In this document: piece by piece, positions 22,056-32,579 of the stretch | Position numbering within the stretch: the stretch's first letter is position 1 | Layout of the letters: each line of letters begins with the position of its first letter | From: Cryoendolithus antarcticus | Lineage: Eukaryota; Ascomycota; Dothideomycetes; Cladosporiales; Cladosporiaceae | Direction of reading: 5' to 3' | NCBI GenBank assembly: GCA_002077065.1 | Contig: NAJO01000008.1 | Location: forward strand, 1,054,001 to 1,118,000 | DNA: 64,000 nt | Position numbers and translations under genes: made by a program | Notes under the pieces: generated by a model | Databases searched by the model: none | Seen by the model: the letters and a program-made list of their open reading frames with translations, nothing else | What the model was told of the DNA's origin: nothing

Positions 22056-22802
22056 ATGGCCAAACCCGCCCCGCCAGACCTGGCAGGTCTCACGCTGGAA
22101 GACTCCTCAGACGAAGCCGAAGAGAACCTCTTCTCCAGTCCCTCCACCGCGCCTCCAACGACCAAAACCCACACACCTGCCTCAGCTTCCTCCTCCGCGC
22201 AGAAGTCTACCCAACAACAGCAACCGCGCTCAACTCCCAAACCCCCAGATCCCTCCCGCGAAGCAGCCCTGCAAGCAGAGCTCGACAGAGTGCGAGAGGT
22301 GAATGCGGTGATTTCTGGTGTGACGGCCTCCTTGCGCAAGGCGAGAGAGAACATGTCCACCGTAAACCGCACGGTGGATTCTGCGTCTACACTCCTCGCG
22401 ACCTGGACGAGGATCTTGTCGCAAACGGAGCACAATCAACGCCTGATCCTGAACCCAGGCTGGCAAGGCGCTAGTCAAGACCTCGAAGACGTCGGGAACG
22501 AGGAGTCCAGACGGCAGGAGGAACGAGAGCGGGCTGTGGAAGAGGAGCGACGGAGGAGGGAGGATGCGGAAAGGCGACGGGAGGACGAGGAACGCAGACG
22601 GGCTGTGCTGGCTGAGAAGGGCAGCGTGGGGAGGAGAGGGAGTGTGAGGGGTGGGCTGCGTGGAAGTGTGGGGACAGGGAGGGGATATACGGGGATTGGA
22701 GGACAGGCTGGGAGGGGAAGGGTGACGCCTGGGGTGAGTAGAGGCGGAAGTGGGATTGGAAGGGGTACGGTCGGAGGGACGAGAGGCAGAGGCAGGGGCT
22801 GA
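22056..22802 (+). CDS. duo1: DASH/Dam1 complex subunit Duo1
   Basis: Subunit of the fungal outer-kinetochore DASH (Dam1) ring that couples chromosomes to microtubule ends. Single exon, 248 residues from MAKPAPPDLAGLTLEDSSD. The conserved helical core near residues 65-140 reads ALQAELDRVREVNAVISGV, then NMSTVNRTVDSASTLLATW, TRILSQTEHNQRLILNP and WQGASQDLEDV. It is followed by a highly charged Arg/Glu coiled coil (about 150-190) and a Gly/Arg-rich tail with RGR repeats that could touch RNA or microtubules (inference). The start fits the family's acidic LTLEDSSDEAEENLF block. Upstream open frame to 21954 is ignored. Confidence 0.95.
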   Translation: MAKPAPPDLAGLTLEDSSDEAEENLFSSPSTAPPTTKTHTPASASSSAQKSTQQQQPRSTPKPPDPSREAALQAELDRVREVNAVISGVTASLRKARENMSTVNRTVDSASTLLATWTRILSQTEHNQRLILNPGWQGASQDLEDVGNEESRRQEERERAVEEERRRREDAERRREDEERRRAVLAEKGSVGRRGSVRGGLRGSVGTGRGYTGIGGQAGRGRVTPGVSRGGSGIGRGTVGGTRGRGRG

Positions 22803-23227
22803 GAGTGGATTCTCTTCATGACAAGACGAAGTAATGTTCACGTCGAGCGAATAGTGCTCCAGCGCTGCCGATAGCGACGATCGTGCTGCGCCGTGAGCTG
22901 CCGTCGCAGCATCCCCGGCGGCACTGGCGGATGCTTGAACTCACGTGCAGAGTATAGCGCAGGTATGTGTCGCCTCGTTGCAGCAGGGCGAAAGACATCA
23001 TACTGACAAGTCAGACAGAAGCTGGTGAGCACAAACAGAGCAGCGAGCTTGAGTTGCATCGTAAAACTCTGTCCATGTGTATGTATCTCCATCTGCCCAC
23101 TCGCCACAGCCGTCTCATCCTCGCATATATGCTTCCGGCTTCATCCTGCCTGGACCTCCCCCGTCCCCATCCTTCTCACCTATCCCTATCCTTTTCACCC
23201 TATCTCATGCCCCTCATCCCCCTCACC
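22803..23227. other. Convergent stretch with pyrimidine-rich tract
   Basis: 425 bp between the stops of duo1 and the 73-aa gene. From about 23150 to 23265 the plus strand is strongly C/T-rich, so the 3' end of the minus gene would be purine-rich. No gene is seen. Confidence 0.4.
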
Positions 23228-23449
23228 CTACAACCCCACCTTCCCACTGTCATTTCCCTCCCCCTTCGCCGTCTTAGCTTTGGCAGCATCATCAAGCGGG
23301 CCCTTCGGGTTACTCTCCAGATTCTTCAATTGATCCTTCGTCTGCTCCTGTCCGGCACCTTGGTCATTTGGCGCGGCGTGCGAGCCCTGTTGGGCTTTGG
23401 ACTGGTTCTCTGGGTCGGGCGACTGGCGGCCGGCGTTGGGGGCGGACAT
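23228..23449 (-). CDS. Small hydrophilic protein, 73 aa
   Basis: Encodes 73 residues starting MSAPNAGRQSPDPENQSKAQ and ending in a Lys/Gly-rich tail. It has no membrane segment and no cysteine, and is rich in Gln, Asp, Lys and Pro, so it is likely disordered. The block LKNLESNPKGPLDDAAKAK reads like a small conserved fungal family, but I cannot name it. The start is chosen because upstream codons lose this composition; the same frame stays open to 23866, so a longer product with a 5' extension or intron cannot be excluded. Its start is about 1.9 kb from the BCS1 start, with the BCS1 stop just upstream. Confidence 0.6.
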   Translation of the reverse strand: MSAPNAGRQSPDPENQSKAQQGSHAAPNDQGAGQEQTKDQLKNLESNPKGPLDDAAKAKTAKGEGNDSGKVGL

Positions 23450-23843
23450 CTTTGCGGCGTTGGTGGTAGTATTTGTGGGTTGGGTGGCTGATCTTATTCT
23501 GGCAGAGATGGTGAGCAGGAGGATCGACGAGGCTGGGCGGGGATAGAGCGCACTGTACTTTTGAAAGAGGAATTGGCTTCCTTTGAGATTTCGATGTTGT
23601 TCGTGAAAGCTTGAAGACTTACATACACTATCAATGTGATACAATGCGGCGAGTGGTGGGGCAGGAAAGTAGTGGGGTGTGATGTCACAGCCAATGCAGG
23701 CGGCTGATGCGAAAATGATGTGAGCATTTGATATTACCCGCCGACTTGCGGACATCTGACGGCGTATACACAAGTGTTCAGCACTTGAAACCGGCTCATT
23801 GTCCAGTATGTTGTACAATATGTCTACAGATGTGTGCACACCT
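23450..23843. other. Intergenic stretch upstream of 73-aa gene
   Basis: 394 bp between the 73-aa start and the BCS1 stop, both minus. It should carry the small gene's promoter. No motif is clear. Confidence 0.35.
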
Positions 23844-25319
23844 CTATCCTGCGCTGCCACCGACATCCAGAGTCCTTCCCTTGGGTTTCACAGCAAGCTG
23901 ATCCACCATCCCTATCGCCCCTTCAGGATCACCCTTATTATACAAAAACAGTCCCTGCAACGCCGCTGTGCTGACCTCTCCAACAACGCCACACTCTCTC
24001 GCCCTCGCCACGAAAGCTCTCTTCCCCTCCCCACCAACGTCAACATCCCCATAAAACCTCTCCCACAACTTCTCCATCTGCCATAACGTAGCGTTCCCCA
24101 AATTCATAGTCATGTCCACCCTCCCCGGCCTGATCAAAGCATCGTCAAGGCGATCGATGTGATTCGTCGTCATGAAGATGATGCGCTCTTCGGCGCTTGC
24201 TACGCCATCAAGCGCGTTAAGCAGGCCGGAGAAGGTGACTGCTGCGCCCGTGTAGCCTGTTTCATCTGCTTGGCGACGGTTCGAGAACGCTGCGTCGGCG
24301 TCTTCCAGCAGTACGATTGTCCGTGGCGGGACGGTCAGGAGAAGTTGATTTAGGAGGTCGTCTGTGAGGCCGCGTTGGGAGAGCGAGAGCATGGCGATGT
24401 TGAAGTCTAGCTCCCCGGCCAGGGCCTGCACGAAGGACGTCTTACCGGTTCCTGGGGGACCGTATAAAAGGTAGCCTCGTCGATACGGGATCCCGCGGTC
24501 AAGATACCATTCCCGTGCTGAGATGAATTCGCGGACGTCGCCGAGGATGCGGTCTGCAACCCCCTCCTCCAGCACCACAGAGTCGAAGGGTCGTCGGCGT
24601 TTGGGCTGTCCAGAGCGATCCCACTGCACATTCCGCGACGTGTAAATGATCGTCTTGCCCTCCGTATGCTGGATAGCAAGTGCATGAGCTTCTTGGAAGA
24701 TATCCTCGAAGATCTGACGATGGTAATAGAGCGTTGTCAGAGTCACAGTCTCGAACGGCCGTCCATTAGCATCGAAAGACTTCCCAATTCGTTCGCGGTT
24801 AACCTTGATGAAAGCATTCTTGTACCGCAGGAAATGCCTCCCATGCCCTGGCACCAGACTAAAAGCCGTCCTTTCCGACCCCCCCGGAGTCTTCGACCTC
24901 GCAGTCGCGATCTGCAGATGATGCAAGCCAGGCGTCACACGTCGGATCATCGACTCCACGAGTCCTAGATCCTTCCGTGAAAGCGAAGGATCCATCTGCT
25001 TCTGGAATTGCGTCGTCATCCAGCTAAGGACCCATTCGTACGAGTCGTCGTGTTTCGTTACTTCCAGATCTATTAGTAGCCGACGTCGTATGAGTTCTGT
25101 GGATTTGCGGAGGCCTTGGGAGCCGTAACGCATTGCTGCGCCGAGGGCGGCAAGACCGAAGCCCGCTGTGAAGAAGGGGTTGGAGGAGAGTTGGGCGATG
25201 AGGGATTCGCCTGAATTTCCGGCTTTGGCCATCTCGAGCAAGGCGTCTGTCTTGCCATCTTTGCTATCTTTGAGGCCAGAGAGAGCCTTTGTTGCGGCGT
25301 TGATGCTGCTATCGTCCAT
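23844..25319 (-). CDS. BCS1-type AAA ATPase (mitochondrial chaperone family)
   Basis: Single exon, 491 residues. BCS1 inserts the Rieske iron-sulfur protein into respiratory complex III; fungi carry several paralogues of unknown role, so this may be the true BCS1 or a relative. An N-terminal hydrophobic segment (NPFFTAGFGLAALGAAMRYG, near 45-65) is followed by the BCS1_N region (LEVTKHDDSYEWVLSWM, then RNVQWDRSG). The AAA domain has Walker A GYLLYGPPGTGKTSF, Walker B TIVLLEDADAAF, sensor-1 IIFMTTNHIDRLDDALIRPGR with the Arg finger region, as in the family. The order TM, BCS1_N, AAA and the size match BCS1 well. It shares a divergent promoter with the RRM gene. Confidence 0.93.
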   Translation of the reverse strand: MDDSSINAATKALSGLKDSKDGKTDALLEMAKAGNSGESLIAQLSSNPFFTAGFGLAALGAAMRYGSQGLRKSTELIRRRLLIDLEVTKHDDSYEWVLSWMTTQFQKQMDPSLSRKDLGLVESMIRRVTPGLHHLQIATARSKTPGGSERTAFSLVPGHGRHFLRYKNAFIKVNRERIGKSFDANGRPFETVTLTTLYYHRQIFEDIFQEAHALAIQHTEGKTIIYTSRNVQWDRSGQPKRRRPFDSVVLEEGVADRILGDVREFISAREWYLDRGIPYRRGYLLYGPPGTGKTSFVQALAGELDFNIAMLSLSQRGLTDDLLNQLLLTVPPRTIVLLEDADAAFSNRRQADETGYTGAAVTFSGLLNALDGVASAEERIIFMTTNHIDRLDDALIRPGRVDMTMNLGNATLWQMEKLWERFYGDVDVGGEGKRAFVARARECGVVGEVSTAALQGLFLYNKGDPEGAIGMVDQLAVKPKGRTLDVGGSAG

Positions 25320-25913
25320 CTACCTTTGATGCGGCCGGCATGCGGCATTCAGATGTCGAGGGCTTCTAAGATCTGATGCATGTCCATGAATCTAGTCCAG
25401 TGCCATTGCCCTCGTCTTGGCGACCTGGTATGTAGGTTTGTTCTGGTTACCTTCCTGATCGACTGGATTCACAGGCCAGATATTTTGATGATGAAGAAGA
25501 TGTATTGTAGATCAGATGCTTCGTCTCGAAGCGTGCGCCTACATTGAACATATGCGAGCAGGTCGGCAGCACCTCCGATTGGTTCGTCGATGATCCAAGC
25601 CACTATCAACGCGAAACATGTACCTACACGTCTCCAAAGTTCCAAACAGGCCTGTGCAAGTATAGATGCACCTACAGAAGTGAAGCTTTGAGGGTCATGT
25701 CAGTGAGAGACTTGCTCTCAGTTCTATGTCTGAACTGCAGGGACACGATAGTACAGCCTTCCACTGTCGCAGGTGCAGTGATAGTAGCATGGGAAAGTCC
25801 CGACTTCTGGTGAAGCGCAGGTACCAACGCGCCTGCACAAAGCCGCCTGCGGCGAAGCACTTGCCAATGTCGATTTTCACTTCTCCATTATCTCGTGTTG
25901 ATGTTGTCACATA
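25320..25913. promoter_or_regulatory. Divergent promoter region, BCS1 / RRM gene
   Basis: 594 bp between divergent starts. No specific operator or TATA box stands out. No gene is supported. Confidence 0.4.
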
Positions 25914-27405
25914 ATGGCTGCACTACCACATTCGACAACTTCTTCGACCATGGATAAGGTTACTGTTGACAAAGCGTACTTCGATGCACTGCTGCGCAGG
26001 TAAGTTCACTCCATACCATTCACGCGCACTGATAAGCTAATAAAAGCGCCGCAGAGCAGATTTTGTGCGTCTCCACGGGGTGGCACTGACGACTAGCCAT
26101 TCTCTCACTGACACTATTGTAGCATACTACTGCTCATGGACGTACGGATCCGACCAACATCTCGATCTCGAAGCTTGAGTATGAGAGCCTCGTGAGTTGC
26201 TGTGCAGCCTCAATTGCGTGAAAACGCCACTGACAGATTCAGCAACGGCAATCCCACGAATACGATGCTCTCAAGGCCGCGTTAACCCAGGGTGGAGTCA
26301 CGATCGAGACACTGGAGCTTTTAGTTGGTCATGTCCATCACGACGAGCGCAAGGATTCGGCCACCGATCTATGGACCACTAGCGGTGCCAAACAACCTGA
26401 TCTCTCTCGTCGTCCTAGTTTTCGATCAAACAGCGTGCCGGAGGTACCTTATATGACCACCGGTGGCTATTCTCAGAACCGGAATCAACCTACTCGACCC
26501 GACGCCTACCAGCGCAAGTGGAGCTACCCGCACGCTGGTACTCCGCCAATGGACGACGATGACGAGGAGAATCTCTCCATGGACGGGGATGCTGTTCCCC
26601 TAGACGATGTGAGCAATGCACAACATGACGGCAAAGTGCAAGATCATAGAACGCTGTACTTTGCGGGACTGTCAGAGCGCAGCACGTATAAGGATCTACT
26701 GGCTGTGGTCAAAGGTGGCCAGCTTCTCAGCGTTCTCATGCGAGGCTCTGGTGCTACTGTATCGTTCTACAGTGGTGCATCCGATTTCCTCGCATGGTCG
26801 AAGAGGAACGACATCTACATCCAAAACAAACGAGTGAGTCTCTCCGAAATTCTGACGTTTCTTGTGCTACTATCATGCGCTCCGAAACTGTCAAATTTTG
26901 TTTGAGTTGTCGGTGAGAGACTAATAGTAAACCGCAGATCGAAGTTCGATGGGCCGAGCGCCAATTCCGACTCAACTCCCACATCGCCACGAAGATCATG
27001 ACCAACAACGCTAGTCGCAACCTCCTGATCCGCTCTGCAGCTGACAAAGGGCACACTGAGTCCTCAATCCGCGCCGACATGGACCACATCCACAACCTCA
27101 TCATCATCTCGATCACGTTCCGCGGCCCAGATGCGCACGTGAGCACCAATTCCGTGCACAACTCGTTGTATGCACGCACGTGCATGATGAGTCGCGTCGC
27201 GTATCGTGGTTGTCGGATTGAGTTCGTGGTCGATGAGTGCGATGTACCCTTGCCGGTGCATGTGAAGAGGGTTGAGCCAGTGAGGAAGGAGACTGGGAAG
27301 GGGAAAGTCATGATGGCAAACCGATTTGGGCTGCTGAATATGGATGGAACTGAGGCGGACAGCGATGAGGAGAATCGGGCGCCGTCGAGTGATGGCACGG
27401 AGTGA
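25914..27405 (+). CDS. RNA-binding RRM protein
   Basis: Five exons (25914-25999, 26055-26064, 26123-26191, 26237-26833, 26938-27405) join in phase to 409 residues. The second exon is only 10 nt; it is needed to keep the frame and gives DALLRRADFHTTAHG. The N-terminus (VDKAYFDALLRR) and Tyr/Glu helix region resemble fungal RRM proteins. The RRM-like domain near 245-320 has TLYFAGLSERSTYKDLLAVV, then LMRGSGATVSFYSGASDFLAW. A second related fold continues in the last exon (IHNLIIISITFRGP, YRGCRIEFVVDECD), ending in FGLLNMDGTEADSDEEN. It probably binds RNA in nucleus or cytoplasm. Exact orthology is not known. An acceptor pair 6 nt apart (26236 and 26242) may give two isoforms. Confidence 0.75.
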
Positions 27406-27924
27406 TGTGATGAAGTGGTCATGATGGCACGTGTCAAGATGCGGCGGGTCACGAGCGTTCGCGTTGCTATGTTGAGCATTATACCCCTGTAGCTTTCGCA
27501 GAGGCAGTATGAGAGTCTTCTCCGAAAGTTTGATAAAATGGCAATGCTCCCATCCGCTTAGCCGTAGCAGTGGAAATCTGCGTTGCGGTGTCTTGGAGAG
27601 TCCAGAATTGAGGCCGCAAAAGAGTCTGCAGTCTCTCCTGGAGATACGAGTTCATGGACTCGCTGTCGCAGATGCGCTTACGATACTACAGGAGCAATCG
27701 CATTTTTGAGGAGAAACGAAGGAGGCACAGCACGATTCTCGGTAACATTACAATCTCTCTCTCTTGCTTCTTCCATGCCTACCCTGCGTAGCGCCTGACT
27801 TCGAGCGTCGCGATGAGTCGCTGCCAGACTCTCGGCTTCGCTGAGGCGCCGATGCTTCCTACTCCTGTAAACTCAGCTCCTTCACCCGAGTCTCCGTTAA
27901 ACCGCTCTTCCCAGCTGCTCAGTA
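27406..27924. other. Convergent 3' intergenic stretch
   Basis: 519 bp between the stops of the RRM gene and the helicase gene. It should carry both 3' untranslated regions. No gene or repeat is recognised. Confidence 0.4.
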
Positions 27925-30900
27925 CTAGTCACCCTCTGCGGCGAGCACCTTGACCAGAGCGCCTACCACTTCATCCCTCGCTATATCCTCCCCAAACCCG
28001 ACTTGCCCAGTCTTACGCTCCCCAAGTGACTTGAAGGCACGCGTGTGCATAGCGTGCAGCGCATCCCTAAGCTCGAGCAACTTACTCGCAACGCTATCCT
28101 GCGTCTGCTCCCCGGGTTGAATGACTAGCCACCCGTTGAGCAGCAGATTGGCAGTGCCCTGCATGGTGAGAGGTCCGCCGAAGAGGGCAGCTTGCAGTGG
28201 CGTGACTTGTGAGGTCTCGCGGATAAACAGCGCTCCGCCTACACTAGCCTTGTTGAGAGAGGAGTAAGTGAACAACGTTCCTCGTGGATATGCGGTGTCC
28301 TGACCGCCGTCTTTCTCTTTCTTGTTCATCGAGCCGGGATGCAGCATCACTGCCCTCTCTGTAGCAGTACGCAGCACTGGCCCATCGTTTTTGATCTTCC
28401 ATGCCAAGTTGGTTGGCTGACCTGCGAGGAGCAGACATTTGATCAGGTCTGAATTACCAGAATTACGGTTCAACTCGTCAGGGCCATAGAGGCTAAGTGA
28501 CCGAGTGGACCAGGTTGCTTGCGGAAGAAGTCCAGCTTCACGAAGGATCTTCTCGATCTGCTCTGCACTCTGCATGCAGGTCTTGAACGCGCCGAAGTGT
28601 AGAAAGTCTTCTTTCGCAATCCGGAATGCTGTGTGAACTCCACTACGCTTGAACGCAGCACGCAATGCAGAGAAGGCATTGATAAACGCCATGTGCTCGC
28701 TCTTATCAGTAAAGTATTTGCGATGCCGAGCGTTGGCCTCAGCTCGTTTCTCGCGGGGGGCTACGAACAGGCCCTTCTCGTCTCCAATAGCACCGAACAA
28801 AATCATCGGGTCGAGACAACGGTACAGAATCCCTAGCAATATCGGCTTTCCGAGCGAAGGGTGCACTGGCAGCTTCGAGAGCACTCTGCCGAGATCTGTG
28901 AGGTCCTCGGTCGCGGTCAATGCCTCCATGGCTTTCAGATTGCTGATAGCGCCTTCAATCGCTACAGGTGTCGGTGGCTCGATCGCTTGTGCGAGAAATG
29001 ACTGCACTGCCACGCCCTGAACGCTCGCCTTGACAGCTAACACCGTTTCGGAAAGGTCCGTGCGTAGCATCTCAGGTAGACCAACAGCCCGCATGTCCTC
29101 AAACCTCTCCTTCGAGTAGAGGGCAAAGTAAGTGCCGTGTTGCACTCTACCTGCACGACCTGCTCTCTGCCGCGCGTTAGACTTGCTCTCCCACACACAC
29201 CTCAATTGTGTGATGCGTCGAGTCTGGTCATACTGCTTCTCCCTCATCTTGCCCGCATCGATGACATATTTCACATCAGTGACGGTGATAGAAGTTTCCG
29301 CGATGTTCGTTGCTAAGATGATCTTGCGTTGTCCGGGACGATCACGCTCGAAGACTGCAGCCTGTTCTTCCTTCGGCACTGTCGAATGCAGCAGGCAGAT
29401 CCTGTACTTGCGACTATTGCTGAAATCTTCGCCGAAGCACTGATGTTGTAGCAGGAAGTCGTCGAGCGATGTGATCTCTGCTAGACCAGGGAGAAATACA
29501 AGCACAGCACCATCCTTCGTAGTAGAGCATACCCAGCCAATAATCGCACCAAGAAGCGGCAGTGGCACGAATCCCTCGCGTGGATCGTGTGGCATGGCCT
29601 GGTCAACTCCGCTCTTGTCAACTCCGCGCAGTAGTCGGGCTTCTCTGTGCTTTGTCTCCGCTGTCATCCACTCGCCAATCCTCGCATCTAGGGCAAGCAG
29701 TCTCTGAGTTTCCCTGGTATTCTTCTTCATGAGCTCGTCCATAGTGTCACTCAGATAGCGCCAGGTGACGGGGAATGTGCGTCCTGGTATATGTATCTTT
29801 GGGGCGGGGACGATGTCGGTGCCAAGGCCAGATCCAAGGTATCTTGCGAAGAGCGTATGATCGATTGTGGCACTCATCAGAACGATACGAGGTACCTTCA
29901 GGCCGTTGAGCTGTCGAGATCTTACAGCGTTCTTCACGACAACCATGAGGAAGTCGACGTTGAGGTCTCGCTCGTGCGCTTCGTCGATCAAAATGTGAGA
30001 AGCGGACTCGAGCACACCGTCCGCATCGTGTTTGAGCTGCTGAAGGAAGATGCCAGTCGTGCAGTACGTGATACTGCCACCATAACGTGGCAATCTATTA
30101 TCGAAGCGGACTTGATAGCCTACGCCGATTCGAAGCGGCTCATCCCTTTCCGTGGATACTTTGTCAGCAACCGACGTCGCTGCGATACGGCGTGGTTGAG
30201 TACAGATGATATTACACTCAGCACCCGTGCCGTCGCGGATCATCTCTTCGAGTAAGATCTGGGGCACCTGCGTAGTTTTGCCTGATCCCGTGTCGCCAAT
30301 CACGATGCTGTATATGCCGCTGTCTACCATACGCTTGAGCTCTTGACGATACTTGCTGACTGGAAGAGTAGACCTCTGCGAGTGGAGCGCATTTAGTTTC
30401 GGATCATCTTCGTAGGCTTCTTGCTCGAGTTCGAGAATCCAGCTGCGCTCTGCTGCCTCGTCGGAGGTGTGAGAGCGACGATTGTGCATTCTGATGGCCG
30501 CCGCAGCAGCTGCATCTTTCGCTTCCGCTTGCAAAGCATCTGCCGACGTTATCGAAAGACGTGCTGTCACCGAAGTTGGACTGGAATTGAGAGCCGCAAG
30601 AAGCGGCGTGGAGATTTCGATCTTTGAGACTGGCTCAACAGTCTTTGCTGACGTGCGCTGCCCTGACACCCGAGTGCTCTGGACACCATCCGGCCGTGAG
30701 CGCACAGCTGATGGCTTCCCAGTCAAAATATCGACCGCTGCTCCTAGGTATGCCAGGACTTCGGCGTCTATCTTCCTGCGTGAATATGCGTATGGACCGG
30801 CGAACCCCATGGCTCGGATGACAACCCTGGCCCAATGAATCTGAGTGCCTAGATCCACTTCCTCGACGAACTCTACGGCGACTGACGAGCCTACTGCGGA

Positions 30901-31878
30901 AGTGGCGTGACGTTTGACAAGGTCTTCAGCAGTTGCGCAGCTTGGGTACGACAATATTGCTGCAGGCAGCAGTCCTGATACCGAACCTGACCTCACCTGC
31001 CGCACGAAGTCCAGCAAAGCAGCGCCTTCGGCTAGGAAGATATTGCATGAGAAGCCCACGGCGACTGCGCTCTGTCCGATTGTCATCTGTACACGCACGG
31101 ATTCCTTGGTTCTCTTAAAGCTGAGGTCGGGAACCAGTCCGTGTTTGGCGGCGAAGTCGTAAACGGAGTACTTAGCGTCTCGATGTGCCATATATGTAAT
31201 AGGAAGCTGTATCATCGGTATCATCGGCCTCTTCGTGTTGTTGCCTTGCAGTGATGCGACTGTGATCGTGTTCGTGCTTGGCGTGGGAGATAGTCGCGGA
31301 CTCGTAGCGCTGGACAGTGAAGCGACAAGGGTGGTAGCACGCGACGAGCGCGAAGACGCTAGACTGTGGGTATCGAAGCCATTGCGTGCAATTGTCGGCG
31401 GTGGAGTTGACAGACTGGAGTTCAGCGCTTGTGCCGTGATCTGTGTAGGTGCGATCGCATCGTGAGTCGCGGTTGAGAGCACAGTGCCTAGTCCGAGAGG
31501 CGAAACGCTATCATGTCGGGGCGAGCCTGTCGCTCGAGACGTCTGTGCAATGGCTTGCAGTTTTGGCCTCAGCTTGATGCTGAGTTCTGCGAGTTTGCCG
31601 GACTCGCGTAGTTTCGCGATCATTGCTTTCCACGCCGCGTCCCTCGCTGTAGGCTTCGAAATCGTACCATCGCCCACACATTGCAGCTGTTCGTCATCTA
31701 TGGTGATCTTGAGCATGCATCGATGCGACGCGGTTCCACCGGATGTCGCGTGAGCCTCGACCCTGTGTAGCAGTTGGGCTTGCAGGTGTAGGCCCAATTT
31801 GTCGCAAACCTGCTGTAGAGCAACCTCCTCACCTCCAGAGCAGAACAGACCTGGGGGAAGATGTGGACACTCCGCCAT
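27925..31878 (-). CDS. DEAH/RHA-family RNA helicase
   Basis: Single exon encoding 1317 residues from MAECPHLPPGLFCSGG (an in-frame ATG 20 codons upstream at 31938 is the alternative). The N-terminal half carries dsRBD-like folds (for example ISKPTARDAAWKAMIAKL). The helicase core starts near residue 525 with motif I GDTGSGKTTQ, then CTQPRRIAA, motif II DEAHERD, motif III LMSATID, motif IV VLVFLPG, motif V ATNIAETSITV and motif VI QRAGRAGR. Winged-helix, ratchet and OB-fold parts follow (AMEALTATEDLTDLG and FTYSSLNKASVGGALFIRE). This order matches DHX9/DHX36/DHX57-type helicases that unwind RNA using ATP. The exact orthologue is not clear. Confidence 0.9.
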   Translation of the reverse strand: MAECPHLPPGLFCSGGEEVALQQVCDKLGLHLQAQLLHRVEAHATSGGTASHRCMLKITIDDEQLQCVGDGTISKPTARDAAWKAMIAKLRESGKLAELSIKLRPKLQAIAQTSRATGSPRHDSVSPLGLGTVLSTATHDAIAPTQITAQALNSSLSTPPPTIARNGFDTHSLASSRSSRATTLVASLSSATSPRLSPTPSTNTITVASLQGNNTKRPMIPMIQLPITYMAHRDAKYSVYDFAAKHGLVPDLSFKRTKESVRVQMTIGQSAVAVGFSCNIFLAEGAALLDFVRQVRSGSVSGLLPAAILSYPSCATAEDLVKRHATSAVGSSVAVEFVEEVDLGTQIHWARVVIRAMGFAGPYAYSRRKIDAEVLAYLGAAVDILTGKPSAVRSRPDGVQSTRVSGQRTSAKTVEPVSKIEISTPLLAALNSSPTSVTARLSITSADALQAEAKDAAAAAAIRMHNRRSHTSDEAAERSWILELEQEAYEDDPKLNALHSQRSTLPVSKYRQELKRMVDSGIYSIVIGDTGSGKTTQVPQILLEEMIRDGTGAECNIICTQPRRIAATSVADKVSTERDEPLRIGVGYQVRFDNRLPRYGGSITYCTTGIFLQQLKHDADGVLESASHILIDEAHERDLNVDFLMVVVKNAVRSRQLNGLKVPRIVLMSATIDHTLFARYLGSGLGTDIVPAPKIHIPGRTFPVTWRYLSDTMDELMKKNTRETQRLLALDARIGEWMTAETKHREARLLRGVDKSGVDQAMPHDPREGFVPLPLLGAIIGWVCSTTKDGAVLVFLPGLAEITSLDDFLLQHQCFGEDFSNSRKYRICLLHSTVPKEEQAAVFERDRPGQRKIILATNIAETSITVTDVKYVIDAGKMREKQYDQTRRITQLRCVWESKSNARQRAGRAGRVQHGTYFALYSKERFEDMRAVGLPEMLRTDLSETVLAVKASVQGVAVQSFLAQAIEPPTPVAIEGAISNLKAMEALTATEDLTDLGRVLSKLPVHPSLGKPILLGILYRCLDPMILFGAIGDEKGLFVAPREKRAEANARHRKYFTDKSEHMAFINAFSALRAAFKRSGVHTAFRIAKEDFLHFGAFKTCMQSAEQIEKILREAGLLPQATWSTRSLSLYGPDELNRNSGNSDLIKCLLLAGQPTNLAWKIKNDGPVLRTATERAVMLHPGSMNKKEKDGGQDTAYPRGTLFTYSSLNKASVGGALFIRETSQVTPLQAALFGGPLTMQGTANLLLNGWLVIQPGEQTQDSVASKLLELRDALHAMHTRAFKSLGERKTGQVGFGEDIARDEVVGALVKVLAAEGD

Positions 31879-31938
31879 GTCTGTGACCCAGAGAGATGTG
31901 ATTGAGAAGAGTGGTGAGTGTGAAGGTATAGAATGCAT

Positions 31939-32579
31939 TGTGTAGTTGAAATTGAGCCATGTCGGTGCGTTGCAGAGGTTTGGAAAGAGCGACTCACCCC
32001 TTCGTGGGTGCCTCTTTTGCCCGCCGCATGCTCAACCTCACTTCTTCAAAAATGGTAACACAGCTGGAGCTAACTCACTTTCTCCATCGAGAAAGTAGAC
32101 TGACTCTCTTCCCTCATGACGTGAATGAGACCAGTGCCATCACTTCATCTCAGAGTGAAGCCATCATGACGAGTGGCCAATGGCTTCACCAGATGCCTGA
32201 TTCGGCCGTTCTTTCACTGTCGGTGAGGACTAGAGATGATGGACCTCGCTGAGCTGCTCCAGCTACGCAGATCACGTTCGTGATGATTCCAACGCGGTTC
32301 CGTGTTCTAGGTACAGGGTGGCCAAGACTACCGAACTTAGTATGACAGTTGTTGCATGATCACGTGCCTGCGAAACAGCACCGCGTTTGGTCATGTTTTG
32401 TACAGCTTTGCTGCCATTTTTTGACGTCACTCTAACGTGCATCACCCCACGAGCGATGTGATCTCTGAAAGATCTGCGATTAGTCTTCATCTCGATACAC
32501 TGTCATTCAGTCCCATCCAAGACATCAAGCCAGCCTCGAATTGACCAAGCCCACCAGAATTCATAAAGCTAAGCCCGTA
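31939..32579. promoter_or_regulatory. Divergent intergenic stretch, helicase / 76-aa gene
   Basis: About 640 bp between the helicase 5' end and the small gene at 32580. A CACGTG lies near 32361-32366. No gene is supported here. Confidence 0.35.

Noticed and set aside
22230..22841. 203-aa minus-strand frame over duo1
   Set aside because: Pro/Ser/His-rich antisense reading of the Duo1 exon.
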